A DNA stretch of 64,000 nucleotides from Streptomyces sp. cf386 (GTDB taxonomy: Bacteria > Actinomycetota > Actinomycetes > Streptomycetales > Streptomycetaceae). The DNA lies in contig NZ_FNHV01000018.1 of assembly GCF_900103585.1 (NCBI RefSeq), positions 1 through 64,000 of the forward strand. Direction: 5' to 3'. Shown piece by piece: positions 1 to 8,962 of this stretch. The notes under the pieces are model-generated. The model did no database searches and was not told the DNA's origin. It was given only the letters and a program-made list of their open reading frames with translations. Within the stretch, counting starts at the first letter, position 1. The number at the start of each line of letters is the position of its first letter. A program made the translations under genes and the position numbers.

Positions 1-562
1 TGATGTCCCGGAAGTCGTGCTCCTCGAAGAGCGACGCCTCCCACAGGGCCGACTCGACCAGGGCCTCGGGCGTCGCCTTGCCGTACTTCTGCAGCAGACG
101 CCGGTCCAGCGAACCCGCGTTGACGCCGATCCGGATCGGCGTGCCGTGGTCCTTGGCCGCCCGCGCGATCTCCTTGACCTTGTCGTCGAACTGCTTGATG
201 TTGCCGGGGTTCACACGGACCGCCGCACAGCCCGCCTCGATCGCCGCGAAGACGTACTTCGGCTGGAAGTGGATGTCCGCGATCACCGGGATCTGCGACT
301 TGCGGGCGATCGTCGAGAGCGCGTCCGCGTCGTCCTGCGTCGGACAGGCCACCCGCACGATCTGGCAGCCGGACGCCGTGAGCTCGGCGATCTGCTGGAG
401 AGTGGCACCGATGTCCGACGTACGCGTCGTCGTCATCGACTGGACCGACACCGGGGCCCCGCCCCCGACCGCCACCGGACCGACCTGGATCTGCCGCGAC
501 ACACGCCGCTCGGCGATCGGCCGGACCGGTACCTCGGGGACGCCCAAGGAGATGGCGGTCAT
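1..562 (-). CDS. ispG: 4-hydroxy-3-methylbut-2-enyl diphosphate synthase IspG (partial, 3' end outside window)
   Basis: Reverse translation from the ATG at 562 gives about 187 N-terminal residues of IspG/GcpE, starting MTAISLGVPE and containing the conserved segments VSVQSMTTT, ADIHFQPKY and VNPGN. The enzyme is an iron-sulfur protein of the MEP pathway that reduces MEcPP to HMBPP; its cysteines lie in the missing C-terminal part. It begins 4 bp after the hpnH stop, so it looks like the next gene of the hopanoid operon. Streptomyces often carry a second, hopanoid-linked ispG besides the housekeeping copy, and this is probably that one (inference from context). The start is supported by the conserved N-terminus. 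Confidence 0.95.
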   Translation of the reverse strand, partial: MTAISLGVPEVPVRPIAERRVSRQIQVGPVAVGGGAPVSVQSMTTTRTSDIGATLQQIAELTASGCQIVRVACPTQDDADALSTIARKSQIPVIADIHFQPKYVFAAIEAGCAAVRVNPGNIKQFDDKVKEIARAAKDHGTPIRIGVNAGSLDRRLLQKYGKATPEALVESALWEASLFEEHDFRDI

Positions 563-566
563 GCTG

Positions 567-1589
567 TCACTCCCGGTTCCCGGAGACCGTCTCGCGCATG
601 GCGCGCAGCGACTCCTTGAGCGAGCCCATGGTGGCGAGGACGGCGGTCGGCTCGTAGCCGCAGTGCGCCATGCAGTTGGCGCAGCGCGGGTCCTTGCCGC
701 GGCCGTACTTGTCCCAGTCGGTCTCCTCGATCAGCTCCCGGTAGGTGGGGACGTACCCGTCGCTCATCAGGTAGCAGGGGCGCTGCCAGCCGAACAGCGA
801 GTAGTTCGGGATCGCCCACGCGGTGCACGGGAAGTCGACCTTGCCCTCCAGGAAGTCCAGGAAGAGCGGGGAGTGGTTGAGCCGCCACTTGCGCCGGTTG
901 CCACCCGCGAAGGCCTTCTTGAACAGTTCGCGGGTCTGCTCGACGCCGAGGAAGTGCTCCTGGTCCGGGGCCTTCTCGTAGGCGTAGGCGGGCGAGATCA
1001 TCATCTCGTCGACCTTGAGGTCGTCGTTGAGGTAGTTGAGGACCTCGATGATCGTCTGCGGGGTGTCGGTGTTGAAGAAGGTGGAGTTGGTGGTGACCCG
1101 GAAGCCGCGGCTCTTGGCCTCCTTGATGGCCTCCACCGCCTCGTCGAACACGCCCTCCTTCGCCACGGACTCGTCGTGGCGCTCGCGCAGGCCGTCGATG
1201 TGCACGGCGAACGCGAAGTACGGCGAGGGCGTGAACTTGTCCATCTTCTTGCGCAGCAGCATGGCGTTGGTGCACAGGAAGACGTATTTCCGCTTGGCCA
1301 CCAACTGCCGCACGATCTCGTCGATCTGAGGGTGCATCAGGGGCTCGCCGCCGGCGATGGACACCATCGGCGCACCGGATTCGAGCACCGCCCCCACGGC
1401 CTGCGCGACGGGCATGCGCTGCTTCAGCACTCCGGCCGGGTGCTGGATCTTGCCGCAGCCCTCACACTTGAGGTTGCAGGCGAAGAGCGGTTCCAGCTCT
1501 ACGATGAGCGGAAACTTGTCCCGCCTGCGGAGCTTCTGTTCGGCCAAGTAAGTAGCGACCTTGATGGACTGACGCAGCGGCATGGCCAT
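567..1589 (-). CDS. hpnH: adenosyl-hopene transferase HpnH (radical SAM)
   Basis: This 340-residue radical SAM enzyme joins the 5'-deoxyadenosyl group of SAM to diploptene, giving adenosyl-hopane, the first step of the C35 hopanoid side chain. The cluster motif CX3CX2C is visible at residues 38, 42 and 45 (ACNLKCEGCG), followed by a glycine-rich SAM-binding segment near residue 83 (SIAGGEP). I chose the start MAMPLRQSIK because AGGAGGT lies 7 nt before that ATG; the frame is open 13 codons further upstream but with no ribosome site. It starts 5 bp after the hpnG stop, and the Shine-Dalgarno sequence overlaps the hpnG stop codon, so the two genes are closely coupled. Length and order match hopanoid operons in other Streptomyces. 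Confidence 0.96.
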   Translation of the reverse strand: MAMPLRQSIKVATYLAEQKLRRRDKFPLIVELEPLFACNLKCEGCGKIQHPAGVLKQRMPVAQAVGAVLESGAPMVSIAGGEPLMHPQIDEIVRQLVAKRKYVFLCTNAMLLRKKMDKFTPSPYFAFAVHIDGLRERHDESVAKEGVFDEAVEAIKEAKSRGFRVTTNSTFFNTDTPQTIIEVLNYLNDDLKVDEMMISPAYAYEKAPDQEHFLGVEQTRELFKKAFAGGNRRKWRLNHSPLFLDFLEGKVDFPCTAWAIPNYSLFGWQRPCYLMSDGYVPTYRELIEETDWDKYGRGKDPRCANCMAHCGYEPTAVLATMGSLKESLRAMRETVSGNRE

Positions 1590-1594
1590 CTGGC

Positions 1595-2236
1595 TCACCT
1601 CCTGGGGAGCAGCAAAGAACGGTGCCATTCGAAGAAAGCGGGCAGGACGGAACGAAGGACGCGGAAAGCAGATATTCCACCGCGCAACGTGCCGATCCGG
1701 ACGAGTTCATGTTCTGGAGCGTCCACGACCACCCGGACGGCCGCAACCGGGCGCTCGCCCGTGCGTACGGCGCTCAGGAGCGTGGCCGCCGACTCCATGT
1801 CGACCGCGATTGCGCCGGTCGAGAGCAGGTCGGACCGTTCCTGACCGCGGATGACGTGATCGGAGCCGGTGAGTGGTCCGGTGTGGACGGTGCGGCCGGG
1901 GACGGCGCGCACCAGCTCTTTGACGAGTAGGTCGGTCCCCACGCACGGAATGGTTCCCGCCGGATCCCGGGTTTCCTCGGCGACGACCAGATCGCCGGGG
2001 TGCATCCCGGGAGCGAGCCCCGCACAGAAGCCCGTGGCGAGCACGGCGGCCCCGCTGAGGGCCGGATCGGCCAGCATTCGGGTGACGGAGCGTTCGGCCG
2101 CCCGGGGCCCCATGCCCGTACGGAGCACGGTGACCGGCCCGCCCGCCCCGCCGCGCTCGCCCGTGCGCAGGGCGAACTGCTCGATGCCGAGCGCGCAGGC
2201 GATCAGCAGCGGGGCCGGGGCGGACTGCGGGCTCAT
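1595..2236 (-). CDS. hpnG: hopanoid nucleosidase/phosphorylase HpnG
   Basis: This 213-residue member of the nucleoside phosphorylase superfamily acts after HpnH, releasing adenine from adenosyl-hopane to give ribosyl- or phosphoribosyl-hopane. Family features include an early ATGFCAGLAPGMHPGDLVV segment (superfamily phosphate/ribose loop) and VDMESAATL, the conserved M-E motif that contacts the ribose in this fold. Its ATG at 2236 shares one base with the TGA of the squalene-hopene cyclase gene (TGATG), so translational coupling is likely. It sits directly before hpnH, the usual arrangement. Start choice rests on the overlap and on family length. Confidence 0.93.
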   Translation of the reverse strand: MSPQSAPAPLLIACALGIEQFALRTGERGGAGGPVTVLRTGMGPRAAERSVTRMLADPALSGAAVLATGFCAGLAPGMHPGDLVVAEETRDPAGTIPCVGTDLLVKELVRAVPGRTVHTGPLTGSDHVIRGQERSDLLSTGAIAVDMESAATLLSAVRTGERPVAAVRVVVDAPEHELVRIGTLRGGISAFRVLRSVLPAFFEWHRSLLLPRR

Positions 2237-4269
2237 CAGCTCCCCTTGGCCTCGGCGAGCGGTTTCCCGGCCGCGGTGGGCTTCCCGGGCCGGTCGGCGA
2301 AGGGCTCTCCGTGGACGTACCGGCCGAGCGCGGTGAGCGGGAAGACCTGCCGGTAGAGGTGGTAGTTGATCGAGAAGTCCCAGGGGAACCCGGTGCCGGT
2401 GAAGTACGGCTCGTCCCAGGAGCCGTCCTCCAGCTGGGTGGCCGCGAGCCACTCGATGCCGCGCTCGACGGCCTTGGCGTCCTGCTCCCCCGCCGCCAGC
2501 AGGGCCATCAGCGCCCACGCGGTCTGCGAGGCGGTCGAGGCGCCCTTGCCGCTCCACTCCTTGACGTACTTGTAGGAGCGCAGGTCCTCGCCCCAGCCGC
2601 CGTCGTCGTTCTGGACGGACTCCAGCCAGGTCACGGCGCGGCGGATCGCCGGGTGCGAGCCCGGGAAGCCGGCGGCCACCAGGGCCGGTACGACCGATCC
2701 GGTGCCGTAGACGTAGTTCACTCCCCAGCGCCCGAACCATGAGCCATCCGGCTCCTGCTCGGCGAGCAGCCACTGGATGCCGCGCCGGGTGCGCGGGTCG
2801 TGGGCGAGGCCCTCGACGGCGAGCATCTCTACGACGTGCGCGGTGACGTCCGCCGACGGCGGGTCGATCACCTCACCGAAGTCGCAGAACGGCAGCCGGT
2901 TGGGGAACGGGCTGGTGTTGTCGACGTCGAACGCGCCCCACGCCCCGTTTCTCGACTGCATCCCAAGGTTCCAGCGCACCCCGCGGCCGATCGCCCGCTC
3001 CGCCCGCTCCGGGTCGTGGTGCCTGACCCGGCGCAGCGCGAGGACCACCTCGGCGGTGTCGTCGATGTCCGGGTAGTTGTCGTTGTGGAACTCGAACGCC
3101 CAGCCGCCGGGGGGCAGTTGGGGACGCTTCACGGCCCAGTCCCCGGGGCGGACGATCTCCTCGCCCAGCATCCAGTCCGCGGCCTTGACGAGCTGCGGAT
3201 GGTCGGCCGGCACGCCCGCGTCGACGAGCGCGATGGTCGCCAGGCAGGTGTCCCAGACCGGCGACTGGCAGGCCTCGATCATCCGCGCCCCGTCCGCGCG
3301 CCAGACGGCGAAGCGGTCCAGCGACGCCAACCCCTCACGCATCACGGGGTGTTCGAGGTCGTAGCCGAGCAGGCGCAGGGCGATGATCGAGTACACCGCC
3401 GGCGGCTGGATGCCGCCCCAGCAGCCGTCGTTCTCCTGCCGCTCGATGATCCAGCGGGCGGCGCTGTTCATGGCGGCTCTGCGCAGCCTGCGCGGGGCGA
3501 CCTTGCGCAGCTGGTGCAGCGCCTTGTCGAGCCGCTGGAAGGCTCCGTCCCAACTGGCCGCCGGAGCGAGGGGCTTGGCCGGGTCGGGGTTCGCCGGGTC
3601 CGTGTGGAGTTCGTCGAGCGGGAAGGGCGCGGGGCGTACCGGGCGCTTCGCGGAGACGATCGTCAGCGGGACGATGGTCTGCCGGGCCCAGCAGCCGAAG
3701 TCGTAGATGTTGAGCGGGAACCACTTGGGGAAGTAGATGAGCTCCGGCGGGAGTTCGGGCAGGTCCTCCCACTTCCACCAGCCGAACAGGGCCAGCCAGA
3801 TCCGGGTGAAGACCCGGGAGGCGGCGATGCCGCCCTGCTCACGGATCCAGGCGGAGGCCCGGGCCATGTGCGGGGCGTCCGGCGGGTCGCCGGCCAGGCG
3901 GAGGGCGACGTACGCCTCGATGGTCGTGGAGAGTTCGCCGGGCGCGCCGTAGAAGGTGCCCCAGGTGCCGTCCTCGCGCTGCTCGCCGCGGATGAAGAGC
4001 GCGGCGGCCTGCGTGGTCTTCTCGTCGCGGATGCCCAGGAACTGACGGAGCAGCAGATCCTCGGCGTCCATCGTGACGTTCGTCTCGAGGTCGCCCTTCC
4101 ACCAGCCCTGGGCGTCCTGCTTCGCCAGCAGGAAGTCGGTGGCGCGCTGGACCGCGTGTACGGCGGCTTCGTGCACCCCGGCCGCCACGGGGTTCTCGGT
4201 GTCGGTGTCGCTGGCCGCGGCTGCCCGGGGTGGCAGTGCCCCGGTGCTTCCGTCGGTCGTCGCTGTCAT
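2236..4269 (-). CDS. shc: squalene-hopene cyclase
   Basis: This 677-residue monotopic membrane enzyme (HpnF) cyclises squalene to hopene and hopanol. The catalytic DXDD motif is present as DIDD at residues 401-404 (YPDIDDTAEV). Several QW-type repeats are visible, such as QDAQGWWKGD, QENDGCWGG, EQEPDGSWFGRWG and QNDDGGWGED, as expected for an alpha/alpha barrel triterpene cyclase. Length is normal for bacterial cyclases, with a somewhat long, alanine-rich N-terminus. It lies between polyprenyl synthase and hpnG. The 143 bp before its start form the only sizeable gap in the distal half of the operon and could hold an internal promoter, although none is obvious. Confidence 0.97.
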   Translation of the reverse strand: MTATTDGSTGALPPRAAAASDTDTENPVAAGVHEAAVHAVQRATDFLLAKQDAQGWWKGDLETNVTMDAEDLLLRQFLGIRDEKTTQAAALFIRGEQREDGTWGTFYGAPGELSTTIEAYVALRLAGDPPDAPHMARASAWIREQGGIAASRVFTRIWLALFGWWKWEDLPELPPELIYFPKWFPLNIYDFGCWARQTIVPLTIVSAKRPVRPAPFPLDELHTDPANPDPAKPLAPAASWDGAFQRLDKALHQLRKVAPRRLRRAAMNSAARWIIERQENDGCWGGIQPPAVYSIIALRLLGYDLEHPVMREGLASLDRFAVWRADGARMIEACQSPVWDTCLATIALVDAGVPADHPQLVKAADWMLGEEIVRPGDWAVKRPQLPPGGWAFEFHNDNYPDIDDTAEVVLALRRVRHHDPERAERAIGRGVRWNLGMQSRNGAWGAFDVDNTSPFPNRLPFCDFGEVIDPPSADVTAHVVEMLAVEGLAHDPRTRRGIQWLLAEQEPDGSWFGRWGVNYVYGTGSVVPALVAAGFPGSHPAIRRAVTWLESVQNDDGGWGEDLRSYKYVKEWSGKGASTASQTAWALMALLAAGEQDAKAVERGIEWLAATQLEDGSWDEPYFTGTGFPWDFSINYHLYRQVFPLTALGRYVHGEPFADRPGKPTAAGKPLAEAKGS

Positions 4270-4412
4270 GGCTTCCCCTTCGTGCAGTGCTCCTGGTAGT
4301 GCGTCTGCTGCGGGTCCGCCGTCGGCCGGTGCGCTTGTTCCAGCGACACCGGCCGGCGACTACGCGAGGGCTATTCGACCGATACTGATCATCTCTTTTC
4401 GCCCGGTGGTGA

Positions 4413-5549
4413 TCATCTCTTTCGTACGACGACGAAGTCGGCGAGTGCCGTGAACCGCGCCCGCACCTGCTCGGGCATGTCGACGGCGTCGAGGGCCCCG
4501 ACGGCGATGGTGTGCTGACGGCGTGCCTCGTCGGCGGTCCACTCGCGGCCGCCGGCCTCCTCGATGAGGGCGGCGCGGGCGGCGAACTCCTCCTCGGAGA
4601 AGTTCTCGAAGTCGCTGCTCTTGGCGTCGGCGGCGAGGATCTCGCCGAGCCGCTCGGAGGCGGGGCCGCCCGCGGCGAGCGCGGCCACGACCGGCAGGGA
4701 CTTCTTACGCTGGCGCAGGTCGCTCCAGGTCTGCTTGCCGGTGGAGACCGGGTCGCCCCAGATGCCGAGGAGGTCGTCGACGGCCTGGAAGGCGAGGCCC
4801 AGGTGGTAGCCGTACTTCTCCAGGGTGTCGGCGGTGCGGTCGTCGGCGCCGCCGAGCACCGCGCCGATGGAGCTGGCGCAGGCGAGCAGGGCGCCGGTCT
4901 TGTTGCCCTCCATCTCCAGGCACTCCTCGACGCTGACGCGATCGCGGTGCTCGTAGGAGATGTCCTGCGCCTGACCGTCGATCAGGGCACGGGTGGCGGT
5001 GGTCAGGCGGCGGGTGGCGCGGCCGGCCTCGACGGTGCCGAGCTCCAGCAGGACCTCGTTGGCCAGGGCGAACAGGGCGTCACCGACGAGGATGGCCTGG
5101 GCGGGGCCGTGCACCTTCCAGACGGTGTCACGGTGGCGGCGCTGTTCGTCGCCGTCCATCAGGTCGTCGTGCAGGAGCGAGAAGTTGTGGACCAGCTCGA
5201 CGGCGACCGCGCCGGGGATGCCGACCTCGGGCGCGGCGCCGGTGACCTCGGCGGAGAGCACCGCGAGGGCGGGGCGCACGGCCTTGCCGCCGTCGCCGGC
5301 CGTGGGGTTGCCGTCGGCGTCGATCCAGCCGAAGTGGTAGGCGGAAACGGTGTCCATGGGAGCGGCCAGGCGGTCGATCGCCGCCCGCAGTACCGGTGTG
5401 GCCAGGGTCCGACCGCGCTCCAGGAGCGCGGTCACGTCCACCGCGGTCTCTGAAACGGCCTTCGAGGCCGGGGGCACAGTGGGCACAGTCTCTCCTCTTG
5501 TTGCGGTACCGGGGGTGCGGGGGCCTGCCGCCGTGTGCCGGTTGAGCAT
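4413..5549 (-). CDS. polyprenyl (probably farnesyl) diphosphate synthase
   Basis: This trans-isoprenyl diphosphate synthase probably makes farnesyl diphosphate for squalene. The first aspartate-rich motif is DDLMD (residues 128-132, LLHDDLMDGD). The second is the actinobacterial variant DDLLGIWGD (258-266). The ATG at 5549 overlaps the hpnE TGA by one base (TGATG) and has GAGGAGG 7 nt upstream, giving 378 residues. A GTG at 5486 preceded by AGAGGAGAG would give 357 residues and may be the start used, since the first 21 residues look non-conserved. Placement inside the hopanoid operon implies a dedicated FPP supply. Confidence 0.93.
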   Translation of the reverse strand: MLNRHTAAGPRTPGTATRGETVPTVPPASKAVSETAVDVTALLERGRTLATPVLRAAIDRLAAPMDTVSAYHFGWIDADGNPTAGDGGKAVRPALAVLSAEVTGAAPEVGIPGAVAVELVHNFSLLHDDLMDGDEQRRHRDTVWKVHGPAQAILVGDALFALANEVLLELGTVEAGRATRRLTTATRALIDGQAQDISYEHRDRVSVEECLEMEGNKTGALLACASSIGAVLGGADDRTADTLEKYGYHLGLAFQAVDDLLGIWGDPVSTGKQTWSDLRQRKKSLPVVAALAAGGPASERLGEILAADAKSSDFENFSEEEFAARAALIEEAGGREWTADEARRQHTIAVGALDAVDMPEQVRARFTALADFVVVRKR

Positions 5550-6976
5550 CACGCCGCCTCCTCGACGTCGAAGAGATGGCTGGGGCGGGGCCGGCCCAGG
5601 GCACTCAGCGCGGCGTCGGCCGCACTCACGCCACTGCGGACCGCACTCTCCATGGTCGCGGGCCACCCTGTGGCGGTCCACGCACCGGCCAAGTAGAGGC
5701 CGGGGACTTTGGTACGGGCGCCGGGCCGCAGCCGTCCGACGCCGGGGGTGGGAGCGAACGTCGCTGTGCGCTCCCTGGTCACGAAGAAGTCCTTCACTTC
5801 CGCGCCGCGCGCCCTGGGCAACAGCCGCTCCAGCTCGGGCAGATACCGTTCGCGCAGCTCGGCGACGGGTTCGTCGATCTCGTCCCGCGCGGCCGACTGG
5901 GACAGGGCGAGGTACTGGCCGTCCCGCAGCCCGGAGGCGTCGGTCCGGTCGAAGACCCACTGCACGGGGGTGCCGAGGGCCGCGAAGAACGGCCTGCTGA
6001 GCACCTTGCGGTCGTAGACGACATGGACGTTGAGGATCGGCGCGGTACCGATCTCGAGGAGCTGCTCCGGGGCGTCCAGGGCGCCGTCGGGCAGCAGGTC
6101 GTACGCCTCGCGCTGGGCGACGGCGAGCACGACCGTGTCCGCCGGGAGCGTCTCGCCGGGAACCTGAACGCGTAGGCGTCCGTTCTCGTCATTAGAGATG
6201 GAGGTGACGCGTGTACGGACCTCGATACGAACGCCCGCCGAGTCGAGCGCCTTGCGGGCCAGCCGGTCATGCAGATCGCCCAGCGGGACGTGCGCCCAGC
6301 CGATGTCGGCCGCGCCCGGGTCGGACAGCAGACCGGTCTTGAACACCATCGCGGCGAGCCCCAGCGAGGCGTCGCCCGCGACCGCGTTGAGAGTGGCGAC
6401 CCCGACCAGGTCCCACAGGGCCTCGACGGCACGCGCCGACTGACCGTGCGCGGCCAGCCAACTGCCGAAGTCCTGCGTGTCCAGGGTCGGATCGGCGAGG
6501 TCGAGCCCCTTGAGCGCGAGCGCGGCCCGCCCTACGCCCGCGCGTTCGGCGAGGGAAAGGTGCGGATACGTCGCCAGGCTCCGGCCCAGGTGCAGGGGTA
6601 CGGGCAGGGCGTCGCGCCGCAGCCTGCCGAGCCGCCGCCCCTCGGGCCGCGCGACGTCGAGTACGGGCACGTCGAGACGATCCTGCAGCGGCGCCAGCGC
6701 CGTCCCCTCGATGCGGTCGAGGAACCAGCGGTAGGCGGTGCAGCAGCGCAGGTACACGTGCTGTCCGTTGTCGATGGTGAGGTCGCCGCGCTGGAAGGAG
6801 AAGGCCAGGCCACCGAGCCTCGGCCTGCCCTCGATCAGGGTGACGCGCACTCCGGCGTCGGCGAGCGCGAGCGCGGCGGTGATGCCGGCGAGCCCGCCGC
6901 CGATCACGACGGCGTCCCTCCCGGAGCGTCCGGAGATGTCCGCGAGCGCCCCTTCGGGCCGCATGCCGTCGGTCAT
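5549..6976 (-). CDS. hpnE: hydroxysqualene dehydroxylase HpnE (FAD-dependent)
   Basis: This 475-residue amine-oxidase/phytoene-desaturase-like flavoprotein is, by established family knowledge, the last enzyme of the HpnCDE squalene route, reducing hydroxysqualene to squalene. The N-terminal dinucleotide-binding motif VVIGGGLAGITAALALADAG lies at residues 23-42, with a downstream GLAFSFQRGD segment. The C-terminal LYLAGAWTATGWPATMESAVRSG segment is the second FAD-contacting motif of the family. The ATG at 6976 is preceded by GGGGAGG and overlaps by 4 bp (ATGA) the stop of a 47-codon ORF. Its own stop overlaps the start of the polyprenyl synthase gene. Confidence 0.95.
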   Translation of the reverse strand: MTDGMRPEGALADISGRSGRDAVVIGGGLAGITAALALADAGVRVTLIEGRPRLGGLAFSFQRGDLTIDNGQHVYLRCCTAYRWFLDRIEGTALAPLQDRLDVPVLDVARPEGRRLGRLRRDALPVPLHLGRSLATYPHLSLAERAGVGRAALALKGLDLADPTLDTQDFGSWLAAHGQSARAVEALWDLVGVATLNAVAGDASLGLAAMVFKTGLLSDPGAADIGWAHVPLGDLHDRLARKALDSAGVRIEVRTRVTSISNDENGRLRVQVPGETLPADTVVLAVAQREAYDLLPDGALDAPEQLLEIGTAPILNVHVVYDRKVLSRPFFAALGTPVQWVFDRTDASGLRDGQYLALSQSAARDEIDEPVAELRERYLPELERLLPRARGAEVKDFFVTRERTATFAPTPGVGRLRPGARTKVPGLYLAGAWTATGWPATMESAVRSGVSAADAALSALGRPRPSHLFDVEEAA

Positions 6977-7116
6977 CGTGCACCCTCCCCTGCGCGACCA
7001 CCGTGCTGGTGCTTGAACGGTGCACGGCCGGTCGTCTCAGTCAGGGACGCGACACGGCAGCGGAGGGTTGCCCACCACTTTTCTCCGGCGGCATCACCTT
7101 GGACCGGAATGTCCAT
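6973..7116 (-). CDS. small overlapping ORF between hpnD and hpnE (47 aa, DUF6380-like)
   Basis: This is a 47-codon ORF beginning MDIPVQGDAAGEKWW and ending GGRAGEGAR. Its ATG shares one base with the hpnD stop (TGATG at 7116) and its TGA overlaps the hpnE ATG by 4 bp (ATGA at 6973-6976), so it fills the hpnD-hpnE gap exactly. AGGAGG lies 9 nt before its start, inside the end of hpnD. The product is basic, with no membrane segment or signal peptide and one cysteine. I believe similar short proteins (DUF6380) are annotated at this place in other Streptomyces, but that is recollection. Function is unknown; it may encode a small hopanoid-linked protein or act as a translational coupler carrying ribosomes into hpnE. 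Confidence 0.78.
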   Translation of the reverse strand: MDIPVQGDAAGEKWWATLRCRVASLTETTGRAPFKHQHGGRAGEGAR

Positions 7117-8066
7117 CAGGCGCGCCTCCTGACGGTACGACGGCTCACATACCGGGTGTCCAGACCGCTCAGGCCACGCACGGCGACGTACGCCTTCTCA
7201 CGTCCGGGCAGGGAGACCCGGCCGCGCAGCACGGCCTCCGGGTGGCGCTCGATGCGGTCCAGGAGGCGGCGGTAGATGCCGGCCATGGCGGCGACACAGG
7301 CGCCGCTGCGCCGGTCGAGCATGGGGAGCAGCCGGTAGCCCTCGGCGAAAAGGGCGCGGGCCCTACGCACTTCGAAGTGCACGAGGCCCGCGAAGTCGGA
7401 GCCCTCCGGTGGTGTCGGCCCGCTGAAGCCGGCCGAGCAGCCGAATTTGGCGAGGTCGTCGGAGGGCAGATAGGTGCGCCCGCCCTCGGCGTCCTCACGG
7501 ACGTCCCGCAGGATGTTGGTGAGTTGCAGCGCGAGCCCGAGCGTGTCGGCATACTCGGGCGCGCGCTCGGCGCCGCGCGCCCCCGGTTCCGTGCCGAACA
7601 CACCGAGCGAGAGGCGCCCGATGGCACCCGCGACACAACGGCAGTAGACCTTCAGGTCGTCCCAGGTCTCGTAGGTCTCGCCGCGCACGTCCATCAGGAC
7701 ACCGTCGATGAGCTCGTCCAGTCCGCCGAGCGGGATCGGGAAGGTGTCGGCGGCGTGGGCGAGAGCCACGGCCACGGGGTCGATGTCGTCCTCGTCGACC
7801 GCCCGGTCGCGGACCCGGGTCAGCAGCTCCCGGGTGTCCTCGAGCCTGGCGGCCTTGACCTCGCCGGTCAGCGCGCCGTCGCCGATGTCGTCGACGCGGC
7901 GCGAGAACGCGTACAGCGCCGACATCGCGCGACGCTTGGACGTGGGCAGCAGTCGGATGCCGTAGGCGAAGTTTCGGGCCTGCTGTCCGGTGACGGCCTC
8001 GCAGTAGCTGTAGGCGGCGAGTACCGGTGCGGACACGTGTGGTGCAGACTCCACGGTCCGAATCAC
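7116..8066 (-). CDS. hpnD: presqualene diphosphate synthase HpnD
   Basis: This 316-residue squalene/phytoene synthase family enzyme condenses two farnesyl diphosphates to presqualene diphosphate. The first aspartate-rich motif is DDIGD (59-63, FSRRVDDIGDG) and the second is DVREDAEGGRTYLP. The start is GTG at 8066, which overlaps the hpnC stop by 4 bp (GTGA); an internal start is less likely because the family N-terminus (YSYCEAVTGQQARNFAYGI) begins soon after. HpnD works with HpnC and HpnE, which together replace a single squalene synthase. The stop overlaps the start of the 47-codon ORF. Confidence 0.95.
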   Translation of the reverse strand: MIRTVESAPHVSAPVLAAYSYCEAVTGQQARNFAYGIRLLPTSKRRAMSALYAFSRRVDDIGDGALTGEVKAARLEDTRELLTRVRDRAVDEDDIDPVAVALAHAADTFPIPLGGLDELIDGVLMDVRGETYETWDDLKVYCRCVAGAIGRLSLGVFGTEPGARGAERAPEYADTLGLALQLTNILRDVREDAEGGRTYLPSDDLAKFGCSAGFSGPTPPEGSDFAGLVHFEVRRARALFAEGYRLLPMLDRRSGACVAAMAGIYRRLLDRIERHPEAVLRGRVSLPGREKAYVAVRGLSGLDTRYVSRRTVRRRA

Positions 8067-8962
8067 CCCTCTCCTCGCAGAGTCACGCCCACCTCACGCA
8101 GCAACTGGAGCTTGCTGGCCTTGGGCGGGCCGGGAAGTACGTCGTATTCGGCGGCGGCGATCGCGTGGATTGCCGCCCTTCCCCCCGCCACGAAACCCGC
8201 GAGCAGCAGCTTGAGCCTGCCGTGGACGCTACCCACCAGAGGGGTGCCTTCATTCAGGAGGTTCTGGGCACGTTCGGCTTCGTATGCAACCAGCGCGCGC
8301 ACCGATGCGCCCGCGGTTCTCACCGCCAGGTCGGTTTCCTGGACGTGAAAGTGCTTCATGTCCGCGGCGGGCAGATAGATCCGGTCACGGCCGAGGTCCT
8401 CGGCGACGTCCTGAAGGTGCTCGACGATCTGGAGCGCCGTGCACACGGCGTCGGAGCGGCGGATCCGCTCGGGCGTCTCCGTGCCCGTGACGGCGAGGAC
8501 GAGACGGCCGACGGGATTGGCGGACAGTTCGCAGTAGGCAAGGAGGTCGTCGTAGGTCTCGTAGCGCCCCACGAGCTGGTCCTGGCGGTTGGCGGCGATC
8601 AGACCGAGGAAGGGCTCGGGGATCAGCGAGCGACGGCGGACGGTCGACTGGAGGCGACAGAGCAGCGGGTGACGCGGGGTGCCGTCGAAGACGCGGCGCA
8701 GATCGGCCTCGAAGGCGTCGAGGAGGACCAGGCGGTCCTCGGCGTCCGCGGCCGACACACCGAGCAGCCGGGCGTCGGCGCCGCCGGGGGCGAGATCGCC
8801 GTCACCGATGTCGTCGACGAGGCGGGCGAAGCCGTAGACGGCCATGAGGTCGGCGCGCCAGGCCCTGGGCAGGAAGAACGGCGCCACGGGGAAGTTCTCC
8901 GTGGCGGCCTTGTCGAGCGTGCCGCGCTCCGGATCACCCGCGCGCCCGCCTGGTCCCGTCAC
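8063..8962 (-). CDS. hpnC: hydroxysqualene synthase HpnC
   Basis: This 299-residue paralogue of HpnD converts presqualene diphosphate to hydroxysqualene. Motifs are DDIGDGD near residues 50-56 and DVAEDLGRDRIYLP further on. It appears to be the first structural gene of the hopanoid operon. The GTG at 8962 is the earliest plausible start in frame and lacks a strong Shine-Dalgarno sequence. A 22-codon ORF in another frame ends in a TGA overlapping this GTG, which may feed ribosomes into hpnC. The conserved part begins around residue 16 (LDKAATENFPVAPFFLP), so the exact start is uncertain. Confidence 0.94.
   Translation of the reverse strand: MTGPGGRAGDPERGTLDKAATENFPVAPFFLPRAWRADLMAVYGFARLVDDIGDGDLAPGGADARLLGVSAADAEDRLVLLDAFEADLRRVFDGTPRHPLLCRLQSTVRRRSLIPEPFLGLIAANRQDQLVGRYETYDDLLAYCELSANPVGRLVLAVTGTETPERIRRSDAVCTALQIVEHLQDVAEDLGRDRIYLPAADMKHFHVQETDLAVRTAGASVRALVAYEAERAQNLLNEGTPLVGSVHGRLKLLLAGFVAGGRAAIHAIAAAEYDVLPGPPKASKLQLLREVGVTLRGEG

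Noticed and set aside
3..1844. Long plus-strand reading frame opposite ispG, hpnH and hpnG
   Set aside because: It lies entirely antisense to conserved genes; it is a byproduct of GC-rich third codon positions.
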